Of a stretch of 64,000 bases of DNA, positions 19,989 to 28,200 are shown piece after piece. Source of the stretch: TH1177 sp042138015. GTDB lineage: Archaea; Thermoproteota; Nitrososphaeria; Nitrososphaerales; Nitrososphaeraceae. Made by a program: the position numbers and the translations under genes. Location of the stretch: NCBI GenBank assembly GCA_042138015.1, contig JBHIVA010000005.1, positions 1 through 64,000 of the forward strand. Direction: 5' to 3'. Below the pieces are notes generated by a model. The model was not told the DNA's origin and did not search any database. It was given only the letters and a program-made list of their open reading frames with translations. Position 1 is the first letter of the stretch, and each line of letters opens with the position of its first letter.

Positions 19989-20170
19989 AAAACTAAATGA
20001 AAATAAAAGTTATAAATTTTATTGCATTATGTTAGAGTATTTCGATATCTAACGATAGTAATTGTTATTACGGAATAATAATTTAGAAATCTATTTTATA
20101 AAATTATAAAATTATAAACTAATTATTTTTTATTTTTAAAAATATAATTCAATTAGATAGATAGAAAGAC

Positions 20171-20197
20171 AAACTCTTACTCTTACTCCACAGTAAC
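20171..20197. repeat. Flanking repeat of the secreted-protein module, right copy
   Basis: AAACTCTTACTCTTACTC followed by a degraded arm CACAGTAAC. Same orientation as the copy at 17,891; about 2.28 kb separate the two. Confidence 0.5.
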
Positions 20198-20414
20198 GAT
20201 AGAATACTTAACCCATATCATCTTTATACCTCCAATCTTATAAATATAATCCTAAATTGCTATTAATAAGATAAATAATGCTAACAAAAGGAAATTAAAA
20301 ATGATTAATCATAAAATTATAAAATTATTAAATAGAATTGGATTTTTGTTTAGAATAGACACTAATTAACTATTAATTAAATAAAATATAATTTTTGAGT
20401 TAAAGAGGTGTTAG

Positions 20415-20693
20415 TTAATTGTTTGCTATAATACCCTCCAATTGTAGTTGGTTCTGCTTCAATCTTTCTATTTCCCTTACGTATCCATCAATTATCCTGG
20501 ATTGTTTCTCATAGGCCTCCTCCATGAAAGAGATAATATCACGCCACTCTAACCATTGATCAAATACTTTTCGAACAAAATCATCAATTGTATCATGTCT
20601 TCCCTTCAACTTTGCAACTCTCCTATCCAGTTCTAAAGATATGGCCCATGTTATTTTGGGTACTGGTCTTTTGTTACCGTGTAGTCTACCCAA
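20415..20693 (-). CDS. Ribbon-helix-helix-like protein with C-terminal coiled coil
   Basis: A 92-residue protein. A basic N terminus (KRPVPKITWAISLELDRRVAKL) followed by DTIDDFVRKVFDQWLE has the strand-helix-helix spacing of a CopG/RHH DNA-binding domain. The rest (YEKQSRIIDGYVREIERLKQ) is a probable coiled coil for oligomerisation. The start is TTG at 20,693; no ATG fits the frame. A regulator or partition role in the element is plausible but inferred only from the fold guess. Confidence 0.55.
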   Translation of the reverse strand: MGRLHGNKRPVPKITWAISLELDRRVAKLKGRHDTIDDFVRKVFDQWLEWRDIISFMEEAYEKQSRIIDGYVREIERLKQNQLQLEGIIANN

Positions 20694-20841
20694 ATGACAT
20701 AAATCACCTTTTACTAAATTTTGTTATAGTTTTTATGAATAAATCAGTCTTGTAACATGCAAAAAAGGTTAGAGTATTAATAAAAACTGCAGATGCAATC
20801 ACAAAATGTGAAATATTATTTAATTCCAATTCTCTAATCTC

Positions 20842-21300
20842 CTAGAATGAATACTCATCCTCAGTCCAGGATTGCTGTGGCTTTGTTCTATAGGCCTCTG
20901 CCTCTATCTCTGCTTTCTCCAATTCGTTTAAGGTTTGGATAGATAGGTTCTTGTATTGGTCTGCTATTGTCGTTGTTGTCTTCTTGCTGATTGGTAACTT
21001 ATGATCTACTGTCTGGACTAGACCCAAATGGATAGCGTACTGCACTGCATAGATATGCTTACACTTCTCTACTTTGTTGGAAGCAAAGTCTGGACAAGAA
21101 CACCAGAAGTTTCCAGAAGACTCAAATACGAATTTCACGTAATAGAATTTATCGGAGTTAGTCTCTGATTCGACATATGAAGGAGTATCGTCGAAACATC
21201 GTCTAAAAACTCTGCCGAGTAGTGCCAGCCTTCGACCGCGGCACTCTCGCAGAATTTTTGCTTCTTCATTAACTAATTGTTTGGAAACTATTTGTTCCAT
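20842..21300 (-). CDS. SWIM zinc finger protein
   Basis: A 152-residue protein with a clear SWIM domain: FWCSCPDFASNKVEKCKHIYAV (CxC...CxH) at about residues 85-106, preceded by the usual beta strands (FYYVKFVFESS) and followed by a charged helical tail ending TEDEYSF. SWIM fingers bind DNA or proteins and are frequent in archaeal mobile elements. The ATG at 21,300 abuts the palindrome AGGTTTACCT, and a TATA-like box about 25 bases upstream suggests a leaderless transcript. It is divergent from the small gene at 21,399. Confidence 0.75.
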   Translation of the reverse strand: MEQIVSKQLVNEEAKILRECRGRRLALLGRVFRRCFDDTPSYVESETNSDKFYYVKFVFESSGNFWCSCPDFASNKVEKCKHIYAVQYAIHLGLVQTVDHKLPISKKTTTTIADQYKNLSIQTLNELEKAEIEAEAYRTKPQQSWTEDEYSF

Positions 21301-21373
21301 AGGTTTACCTAGGCAGACTTTGATATATAAACCTATGTATACATATTATTACATAGGTAGACCTAATATAACC
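21301..21373. promoter_or_regulatory. Divergent promoter with paired operator-like palindromes
   Basis: Two near-palindromes of the form AGGTNNACCT lie at 21,301-21,310 (AGGTTTACCT) and 21,355-21,364 (AGGTAGACCT). Between them is an inverted repeat, CCTATGTA at about 21,332 and TACATAGG at about 21,350. A TATA-like GATATATAA (21,322-21,330) faces the SWIM gene, and TAATATAAC (21,365-21,373) faces the 21,399 gene. The palindromes sit at the start site of one gene and the promoter of the other, as expected for a repressor-controlled switch. Confidence 0.6.
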
Positions 21374-21398
21374 TGTAAAAACATATTATATACAAGAG

Positions 21399-21575
21399 AT
21401 GACAAAAATAATTTCTACATTGGGGAAAAAAATACGTTTAAAGTTTGCAGGTAAATTAAATAAAGTTAAAGATAATCGAACTATTTGGATTCCTAAATCT
21501 GAATTAGATAAAATAAAAGAATTTGATGAGAAACAGGTTATTTTTACTGTAGACATTGAAGAACTCCAAGATTGA
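21399..21575 (+). CDS. Small basic beta-rich protein (58 residues), possible AbrB-like regulator
   Basis: Begins MTKIISTLGKKIRLKF and continues with DNRTIWIPKSELDKIKEF and QVIFTVDIEEL. The IPKSE segment within short strands resembles the swapped-hairpin AbrB/SpoVT class of DNA-binding proteins, though weakly. It is transcribed divergently from the SWIM gene across the palindromic operator region, so it is a candidate for the regulator that binds there. The next gene starts one base after its stop codon. Confidence 0.5.
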   Translation: MTKIISTLGKKIRLKFAGKLNKVKDNRTIWIPKSELDKIKEFDEKQVIFTVDIEELQD

Positions 21576-21576
21576 A

Positions 21577-21732
21577 ATGAGTCAATCCAACTCTTCATCT
21601 TCAATTACTAACTCCAAACTCTGTACCTATGGATGCGGTACACAAATCTACTGCCATACTACCAAGAAAGCATATTATGAAGTTGAAACCGGTAACAAAC
21701 ACTTTTGTACTGAGGAAGCAAACTATCACTAA
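21577..21732 (+). CDS. Small Cys/His zinc-binding protein, probably truncated
   Basis: A 51-residue product with a Ser-rich start and metal-type spacing CTYGCGTQIYC followed by HFC. The CxxxC core, a Tyr-rich hairpin and a final Cys are a small thaumarchaeal zinc-finger type I have some familiarity with. The same frame stays open after the TAA at 21,730 for another 53 codons to a TAA at 21,892, giving an Asn/Gln/Ser-rich tail (NRPTYYSGTGKPLNL, IQVLNGLDVQKQYS). The stop may be a nonsense mutation in a protein of about 105 residues. It follows the 58-residue gene immediately. Confidence 0.5.
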   Translation: MSQSNSSSSITNSKLCTYGCGTQIYCHTTKKAYYEVETGNKHFCTEEANYH

Positions 21733-21921
21733 TCAGCCAATAAATCATCCAATAACATTAGCCAAGGAACAAATAGGCCTACTTACTATTCTGGTACCGG
21801 TAAACCCTTGAACCTCTCTCAACAAACCAAACAACAGCATTTCAATTCTATTCAAGTCTTAAATGGTTTAGACGTACAGAAACAGTATTCCTAACCAACC
21901 ATTTATTTATTTCCTGGTTAA

Positions 21922-22194
21922 TTAGTCAGAAGAAGGAATAAAATCATTCTCGTCTATCTCTATTGAACCGTATATACCACTTGTAGTTATTGAACCATAT
22001 TTATTTACTAATTCCTCTGCTTTTTTTAATGCATTACCCTTAAGTTCTCCGAATTGTCTTTTATGGAGTCTATCAAGTTCTACAGTAAGCCAAAAGAGAT
22101 TTTTACCAACATCATCATTTGGCATTAATGTCTGTATTTCTGGTTTTGCTGCCCTAATATGACAATCTGATACATCAATATCTACAATTATCAT
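21922..22194 (-). CDS. Small protein of unknown function
   Basis: A 90-residue protein starting MIIVDIDVSDCHIRAAKPE, with a central helical part (LFWLTVELDRLHKRQFGEL) and an acidic C terminus ending IDENDFIPSSD. No motif recognised. It lies on the same strand downstream of the integrase remnant. Confidence 0.4.
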   Translation of the reverse strand: MIIVDIDVSDCHIRAAKPEIQTLMPNDDVGKNLFWLTVELDRLHKRQFGELKGNALKKAEELVNKYGSITTSGIYGSIEIDENDFIPSSD

Positions 22195-22361
22195 TTTATC
22201 TTATGTGTTTTATAATGAATAGCAGATATTAAAATTATTTATCTACATTTTATTATTATTTATTTACCATTATATTCTTACCATTGTCTACAAACTTTAC
22301 TCCATATTTCTCTTGTAAATCTGGTCTATCTTTTATCAACATAATCCATTGTTTATGAATA

Positions 22362-23719
22362 TCATCTCATTTGCTTCTCTAACCTTTCAGACTCAGACAT
22401 TGGTTCACCCTTGGGATGCATTGCGTAGTATTTACCTTTTGAATCTGTTAGTTTCTTGAGTTCCTTTTGAGATTCTACTATATCCATTCTATCAACTTTA
22501 TCAAACATCTTTAGAATGAACTCTTCCAATGACTTTATTTTCTTATCAATGATATAGTTTTGATACTCATTCTTTTCATTCAGTTCCTTAACCTGTTTTG
22601 ATAACCTGAACTCATCATTTATGGTTAAAGTATCGATAGCAGCAAGATAACCCTTACATTCTGCAGTTCCTTCCAGCAATGTTTGCATATCTGGTTTGAA
22701 GTAATGGCTTCTCACACCTGATAGTTTATGACCCATTAACATTTCTACGAAATCGGGATAGACACCTGCCTTTCTGCATTCAGTATCAAAGACTTGCGTA
22801 AAGCGTGGGTTAGGATAGTTGGATTTTTACCTATCTTCCTCTTCTTTTCATAATCATATTCTAGTTTCTGTTTTAGTGTAGAGTACTTTACTACCACTTC
22901 ATTGATAAGATATTTTATCAGTCCGGTTTTTATATGCCTTGGATTATTAACCTTAAACTTGTCTTTGGGGTTAAATTGTTCCCTAATCAGAGGACTTGAA
23001 CCATTTAATTCTTCACCAGCATGTTTCCTATAGTTGAGATAGGAATCAATTAAATTGGTACATTCTGGGGTACAAAATGTCCTGTAATTAGATTTCTTGG
23101 AACCTTCGTAAACTGATATCTGATACAGTCCCAATTTATCAATCTTTGTCAAGTTCCTACTCTTTAAAAGTGGAATTGCACCCATTCTCATACCAGAAGA
23201 TGCAATTAATAAAATCATTATTCTTACCCGAATATCATTAGCACTCTTTAACATGGTATAAATTTCCTGTCTGGTGTAAGGCCTATCCTCTTCAATCCCT
23301 CCCTCCAAATTCTGCTGTAGTTGTCCCACGTCATCATCATCTCCCAGATACATCTTTATCATCTTCCATCTGAAATCATATTCAGTATTGACATAGTAGA
23401 ATTTCCTAATGGCATCTAAATAATGAGATGCAGATTGGTAAGATATTCCCCTATCCTGTCTTAGATATACCAGAAAAGACTTGATATCATCTTCAATGGT
23501 TCTCTGATCTTTACCTTCCAAAAGTTTAGAACATTTCCCATCTTTAACACCTAGGAAATTCATAAAGTACTTTAGTCTAAGTCGATAATCATTTTTAGTA
23601 TTTTTAGATTTTAGTGAATTTATATAATTGGAATAATAATATTCATCATCTTTTTGTATTTGTATTTGCTTTGGTTCATGCTGATTTATTTCCTGTGCTT
23701 GTTGTTCCTGTCTTTGCAT
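22362..23719 (-). pseudogene. Tyrosine recombinase (integrase) of the element, frameshifted
   Basis: Two adjacent minus-strand frames, 324 and 126 codons, form one integrase. The first has an SAM-like N-terminal domain (YSNYINSLKSKNTKNDYRLR), the catalytic Arg in SSGMRMGAIPLL and the HxxR box THALRKS. A one-base loss in CAAAGA at about 22,787-22,791 changes frame; the other frame then gives FDTECRKAGVYPDFVEM, the MGHKLSGVRSHYF box with the second His and the catalytic Tyr, and a coiled-coil tail as in thaumarchaeal integrases. A further one-base shift near 22,362 may hide about 35 more residues ending at 22,256. Active enzyme cannot be made without frameshifting. Confidence 0.85.
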
Positions 23720-23752
23720 TTACTTCTAGGCAAAATAATACTCAACTTATAT

Positions 23753-24382
23753 TTATTGATAGTATATATTATCTGTACCAAGTAATACAGCGAAAATTAT
23801 GAATAGAGGATTTACTTGTGCCCTTGAATAGATTTCTGGCGTAAGTTCAATATCTATGAAAAAGGAAAAGATAAAGGAAATAGCAGCAGCGATTAGTATT
23901 GCTGAAATGAGAGTTTTGATTATAAATCTGATCGAATCAATTAACTGTTTCCTTCTGCCCAACACAGAATTGAGGGAAAAAGACGAAATAGGTCCTATGA
24001 GGGGGGAGATTAACATTCCTCCTATTATTATTGCAACCTCATTTTGAATCAACCCCACAAATGAAGCTATTGTGGCTATCAACACCATCACATATACATC
24101 ATTTTTATGTGCGAGAAAATCATCTGTTTTGGAAATTATGTGCTCGACAGGTTCGATATTTTTAATAATTGCTCTATTCTCCTTCCGATACGATTGAAAA
24201 AGATTTGTGAAATAATCAGATATAGAGGATTCAACCTTATTTTGAGCTATAACATGTATTCTTTGCTTGGTATCAAATATACTAGATAATTTATTCATTA
24301 AATCAGAAGTAAGGTAAGATGGTGAAAATATGGTATAATGATAGCAACTCGTTTCTGTTCTGTTCTTCATCTTGTTTTTCAA
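23753..24382 (-). pseudogene. N-terminal half of the split DUF389 membrane protein
   Basis: A 209-codon frame with a cytosolic N-terminal domain (SSIFDTKQRIHVIAQNKVE) and the first membrane helices of DUF389/TIGR00341 proteins, including NEVAIIIGGMLISPLIGPI. It runs normally to FAVLLG at codon 202 and then reads seven element-encoded residues before a stop. The missing last third is found in frame at 14,281-14,640. The chromosomal promoter side is this end, so a truncated product could still be transcribed, but it lacks three helices. Confidence 0.85.
23776..23784. repeat. Right attachment-site core
   Basis: TACCAAGTA, matching 14,618-14,626, 57 bases upstream of the integrase start. The element boundary falls within this repeat. 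Confidence 0.8.
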
Positions 24383-24617
24383 AAGGTAATTTCATTAGCT
24401 TATTTCACCATATTATATCTGAATTTATATTAATAAAGTGAATCCTTGAATTGGTTATCTTTATATTTTATTTAAAATCTCGTAAGCTATTTATTATATT
24501 CCCGATTTTTATGGTAGATAACAAATCAATTAATAATAATTTAATCCAATTATATCCATATATTGGAAAAATACCAATTTATTTATTTGTTGAAAATCCA
24601 ATAATAACTTTCTTATC

Positions 24618-26162
24618 CTACTGTGGCTCTATTGTTGCTGGAGGTTTGCTAGATATTGCATATGTTACCCATGCTACTCCCTCAACTTCATTAGTAATCT
24701 TATTACTAATTTTTTCTAATAATTCATATGGCAATTTTGTCCAATCTGCAGTCATCGCATCAGTAGAATTCACTACACGGATAATAACAATATAGCCATA
24801 AAGTCTCTCATCTCCTATCACAGCTACTGCCTTATCATCACCAACAGCTGCATAAGCCTGCCAGACAGAATTATAAATACCTGCATTTTTCAATTCTTGT
24901 TCTACAATTTCACTCGCATATTTTGAAATTCTTAATTTGTCCTTGTTCAATTCACCTATGATCCTAACTGCAAGTCCGGGACCAGGAAATGGATGTCTAT
25001 TAATTATGCTATCAGGAATATTCAGCATTTTTGCAACTATCTTAACCTCATCCTTATAAAGATATCTAAGCGGTTCTAACACTTTAAGATCAAGTATATC
25101 AGGTAAACCACCCACGTTATGATGCGTTTTTATAACAGATGCTGGACCCATTGAAATTCCACTTTCTATTACATCAGGATAAAGAGTTCCTTGAGCTAGC
25201 CAATGAAAGTGTTTATTGTCCTTTTTTACCTCATCCAAAAATACACTGATAAATTCATTTCCTATTATTTTTCGTTTTTCTTCAGGATCAGTGATGCCGT
25301 TCAATTTATGTAGAAATCTCTCTGAAGCATCTACATATTTTACGTCAAGACCCAAGTCTTTAAATAAATTCATTACCCTTGTTTCTTCATTGTATCTTAA
25401 TAGACCATGATTAACAAAAATACATTCTAAATTGTCAGGTATAGCCTGATTGAGCAAGACTGCTACTGTAGTTGAATCTATACCTCCACTAACCGCACAT
25501 AGAACTTTTTCTTTTCCAACCTGTTTTTTTATTTCTAAAATAGTATTCTCTATAAAACTTTTAAGAGACCAATTAGGTTTAGCTTTACTGATACCAATAG
25601 AGAAATTTTTCAAGATATCTAAACCATGTTCTGTATGAACGACCTCAGGATGAAATTGTAACCCATAGAAATTTTTGTCTTGATTTCCTATTGCCGCAGA
25701 TAGTGAATTATCTGTGTGTGCTAAAACTTTAAAATCAGATGGAATTTGTTCAGCTACATCACTATGACTCATCCAACAGTTCAATCTATCATTTAATCCT
25801 TTGAAAAGATCTGTTTTATCATCTATCTGCAATAAGGCCTTGCCATATTCTCTTGTATTAGATTTCTTTACCCTGCCTTTAAAATTGTCAATAATTAATT
25901 GATGTCCATAACATATACCTAAAATAGGTATACCTAAATCAAAAATCTTATTATCAGGTTTAGGAGAATTCGAATCATATACACTAGCTGGACCACCTGA
26001 AAAAATAATACCTTTAGGTGAAATATTTTTTAATTTATCTGACGAGATATGATATGGATAAATTTCACAAAAAACATTAGAGTCTCTAATCCTTCTACAA
26101 ATAAGGTGGCTATATTGAGAACCAAAATCCAATATAACTATTTTATCCAATATTAAACTCAA
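24618..26162 (-). CDS. guaA: GMP synthase (glutamine-hydrolysing)
   Basis: Converts XMP, ATP and glutamine to GMP. The 514-residue single chain carries a class I glutamine amidotransferase (FSGGPASVYD, nucleophile Cys in GICYGHQLI, LQFHPEVVHTEHG), an ATP-pyrophosphatase domain (SGGIDSTT) and the dimerisation domain ending WVTYAISSKPPATIEPQ. Many archaea encode the two halves separately, whereas here they are fused. The start overlaps the end of the upstream gene by 4 bases, so the two are co-transcribed. All catalytic motifs are intact. Confidence 0.97.
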   Translation of the reverse strand: MSLILDKIVILDFGSQYSHLICRRIRDSNVFCEIYPYHISSDKLKNISPKGIIFSGGPASVYDSNSPKPDNKIFDLGIPILGICYGHQLIIDNFKGRVKKSNTREYGKALLQIDDKTDLFKGLNDRLNCWMSHSDVAEQIPSDFKVLAHTDNSLSAAIGNQDKNFYGLQFHPEVVHTEHGLDILKNFSIGISKAKPNWSLKSFIENTILEIKKQVGKEKVLCAVSGGIDSTTVAVLLNQAIPDNLECIFVNHGLLRYNEETRVMNLFKDLGLDVKYVDASERFLHKLNGITDPEEKRKIIGNEFISVFLDEVKKDNKHFHWLAQGTLYPDVIESGISMGPASVIKTHHNVGGLPDILDLKVLEPLRYLYKDEVKIVAKMLNIPDSIINRHPFPGPGLAVRIIGELNKDKLRISKYASEIVEQELKNAGIYNSVWQAYAAVGDDKAVAVIGDERLYGYIVIIRVVNSTDAMTADWTKLPYELLEKISNKITNEVEGVAWVTYAISSKPPATIEPQ

Positions 26163-26854
26163 CTACCGGTCTTTTCCAACATTCTAGTAAAAACCCATGC
26201 GGAAGTATTGAATATATCTGTCAATCGATCCCGTTCTCTGTAATTGTTTATAACTATTTTTCTAATAATTCCCTCTGTCTCTACTATATTATATTTGACC
26301 ATATCGGACTCATCTATTTGTTTTTTACGTACTTTCTCTTGATCTTGGTTTACCATTCCCTCAATAATTCTTTTAATAAAAAATGACTTGAATGGAGGAG
26401 TGTTGATATTAAATGACATATTTTTTTCTGGAATTATCTCTACTGAATTCAAATAAACTTTAGCTATAGCCAATAAGAGATTATCCTTAAGCCTTTTTAG
26501 TTCCTTGGTTTCATATTTTGTGTAATCAATATTCTGCTTCTCTTTTACCGTATCTTTATCTTCTTTTAGGATCTTACTATTATTTTCAGATGAATGACTT
26601 GTTTCAATATTAGGGCGATCATCTTTATTTTCTGTAACAAAATATTTACCAGTCTTACCATCAACGTCATAAAGGATCGGAGATCGTTCAAGAGTAGAAG
26701 CAGGTTTAAAACTTTCTTTCTTTAATAAATTATCGATCAAAATAAGAAGGTTTCTAAGTTTATCTATCTCTTCTTGTTTATCAGATATTTGTTTAATCAA
26801 CCATTCACGGGAATCTGCGGCTTTTTTTACATCCTCCTCAGAGTAATTTAACAT
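26159..26854 (-). CDS. Conserved helical protein upstream of guaA
   Basis: A 231-residue protein not recognised by name. The N terminus is a coiled coil (SREWLIKQISDKQEEIDKLRNLL), the middle is an acidic, disordered linker of about 60 residues, and the C-terminal 110 residues form a compact alpha/beta domain (LKRLKDNLLLAIAKVYLNSVEI, PPFKSFFIKRIIEGM). Its overlap with guaA is typical translational coupling. Architecture alone suggests a structural or complex-forming protein; no catalytic motif is visible. Confidence 0.6.
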   Translation of the reverse strand: MLNYSEEDVKKAADSREWLIKQISDKQEEIDKLRNLLILIDNLLKKESFKPASTLERSPILYDVDGKTGKYFVTENKDDRPNIETSHSSENNSKILKEDKDTVKEKQNIDYTKYETKELKRLKDNLLLAIAKVYLNSVEIIPEKNMSFNINTPPFKSFFIKRIIEGMVNQDQEKVRKKQIDESDMVKYNIVETEGIIRKIVINNYRERDRLTDIFNTSAWVFTRMLEKTGS

Positions 26855-27125
26855 TCAATTCATAATATAATATAGAGTATAAAGTTGTTTATTTGTGGGT
26901 GGTCCAATATTCGCCTACATTATAATTAATTTTTTTTATAATACTTATTGAAAATGGTTTATCATGCAAATCTACACTTTTCATAGATAGTAATTTAAAA
27001 TCTAGAAGTTTTATGAATCTAATAAAAATATAAAATATTCATTTAAAATAAATATAATCAAACAAATTTTTTCGTTTATGGCAATCAATTCTTTGACGGT
27101 GACTTTGGAACAAATTTAAAGATAT

Positions 27126-27848
27126 CTATTTAGATGCAAATTCTTTAAATCCACTTATAGGTTTCTTTGAAGTATCATATAAAATAGATCTTGAGTTTTT
27201 TGCTAGTGTTTGTAAAAGTTTCTTAGCCACCTTCAACTTTTCTTTTTTTATGTCTATATTATCTACACTTTTTGAGTATTCGCCTATGGAACCATCAAAA
27301 GACATTCCTACCAAAATTATTTCCTTTGCACCAAACTCTTCAGCAAGAAAGACAGCTCTATCTCCATCAGTAAACCCTCCAAAATTATAAACATTTTTAA
27401 CAGGCATGACTTGGGTTGTACCTAAAACATTTTTAAATTTAGGAACTAATTTCTCAATATTGGTAATATTATCTCCATGTGCATGAACAACCATAACGGC
27501 TCCTATCTTTTCTGCTTTATAAAGAAATTTAGAATCCCCATCAAGGTCTGTAACTACAATATCAGGTTTTATCCCATTCTCAATCAGGAATTTAACTGTA
27601 CCATTTGCTACTATCTTGATAACAGTTCTATTTTTTTTTATCAATTGCAGATAGTCCTTTAAATCCGGGCCTGATCCTATAACAAATACTGATTTCCCTT
27701 GAATTTTTTTCCTCAATATATTAGGATCCAAATATTTGCGTTTTATTTTTTCTGAAAGCAGGTAGGCAGAGTTTTGATCTTTTTCAGTACTATATCCAAA
27801 TTTACTCCTAATCTCTTGATAATAGGGAAACCATGTTACAAATTGCAC
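27126..27848 (-). CDS. mptE: 6-hydroxymethyl-7,8-dihydropterin pyrophosphokinase, MptE type
   Basis: A 240-residue member of the MptE/DUF115 family, the archaeal enzyme that diphosphorylates 6-hydroxymethyl-dihydropterin in tetrahydrofolate or methanopterin synthesis. Visible are SVFVIGSGPDLKD, ANGTVKFLIENGIKPDIVVTDLDGD and VVHAHGDN, then GGFTDGDRAVFLAEEFGA and LVGMSFDG. These are the nucleotide and pterin-binding segments of the family. It uses the standard N terminus (MQFVTWFPYYQEI). A tetrahydrofolate-type cofactor also fits the methionine synthase in this window. Confidence 0.9.
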   Translation of the reverse strand: MQFVTWFPYYQEIRSKFGYSTEKDQNSAYLLSEKIKRKYLDPNILRKKIQGKSVFVIGSGPDLKDYLQLIKKNRTVIKIVANGTVKFLIENGIKPDIVVTDLDGDSKFLYKAEKIGAVMVVHAHGDNITNIEKLVPKFKNVLGTTQVMPVKNVYNFGGFTDGDRAVFLAEEFGAKEIILVGMSFDGSIGEYSKSVDNIDIKKEKLKVAKKLLQTLAKNSRSILYDTSKKPISGFKEFASK

Positions 27849-28200
27849 ATAGTTATTAAGTTATTACTTGTTAATAGACTATTTGTTGATAAAGCAAGAA
27901 ATTAAAGTAGCTAACATATCATATAAATATTGTTCATCTATAAAATCGTATAGGATAATATCAATCATAAATTACTGTTATAAATAATTTTAAATTCAAC
28001 TTCTTGTTTCGTTTTATTTAGAAAATAAGAAAATCTGTTAACGTTTTGTGATCGATTTCCTCTTTTTTCTTGCGATTTTCTCTAATAAATATGATATAAA
28101 ATAACTTATGAATATTATTGACAAAATTAATGATAATGGTTTATCTAAAATAACAAAATAAAAAATGTGGAATATATTAATCGATTTCCCTTTTTAGTTC
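27849..28200. other. Intergenic, no gene seen
   Basis: AT-rich spacer between mptE and a secreted-protein gene on the same strand. It holds at least the mptE promoter. Confidence 0.4.

Larger units (their letters stand above)
14618..23784. mobile_element. Integrated element (~9.16 kb) inserted in a DUF389 gene
   Basis: Bounded by a 9-bp direct repeat (TACCAAGTA at both ends) that lies at the same codon position of the two halves of one membrane-protein gene, with a tyrosine recombinase gene adjacent to the right end. The interior has a cargo unlike the chromosome on either side: a C2H2 mini-protein, SWIM zinc proteins, an RHH-like protein, small proteins of unknown function and duplicated secreted proteins, mostly on the minus strand. 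No capsid, terminase or Rep gene was recognised. It could be a degenerate provirus, an integrated plasmid or an integrative island. The recombinase is frameshifted, so the element is probably immobile now. Confidence 0.85.

Noticed and set aside
21629..21811. 60-codon plus-strand frame beginning with ATG
   Set aside because: Overlaps the Cys/His mini-protein in another frame; the mini-protein frame has the metal motif.
24451..24795. 114-codon plus-strand frame over the 3' end of guaA
   Set aside because: Antisense to a secure gene over half its length; product looks like a shadow.
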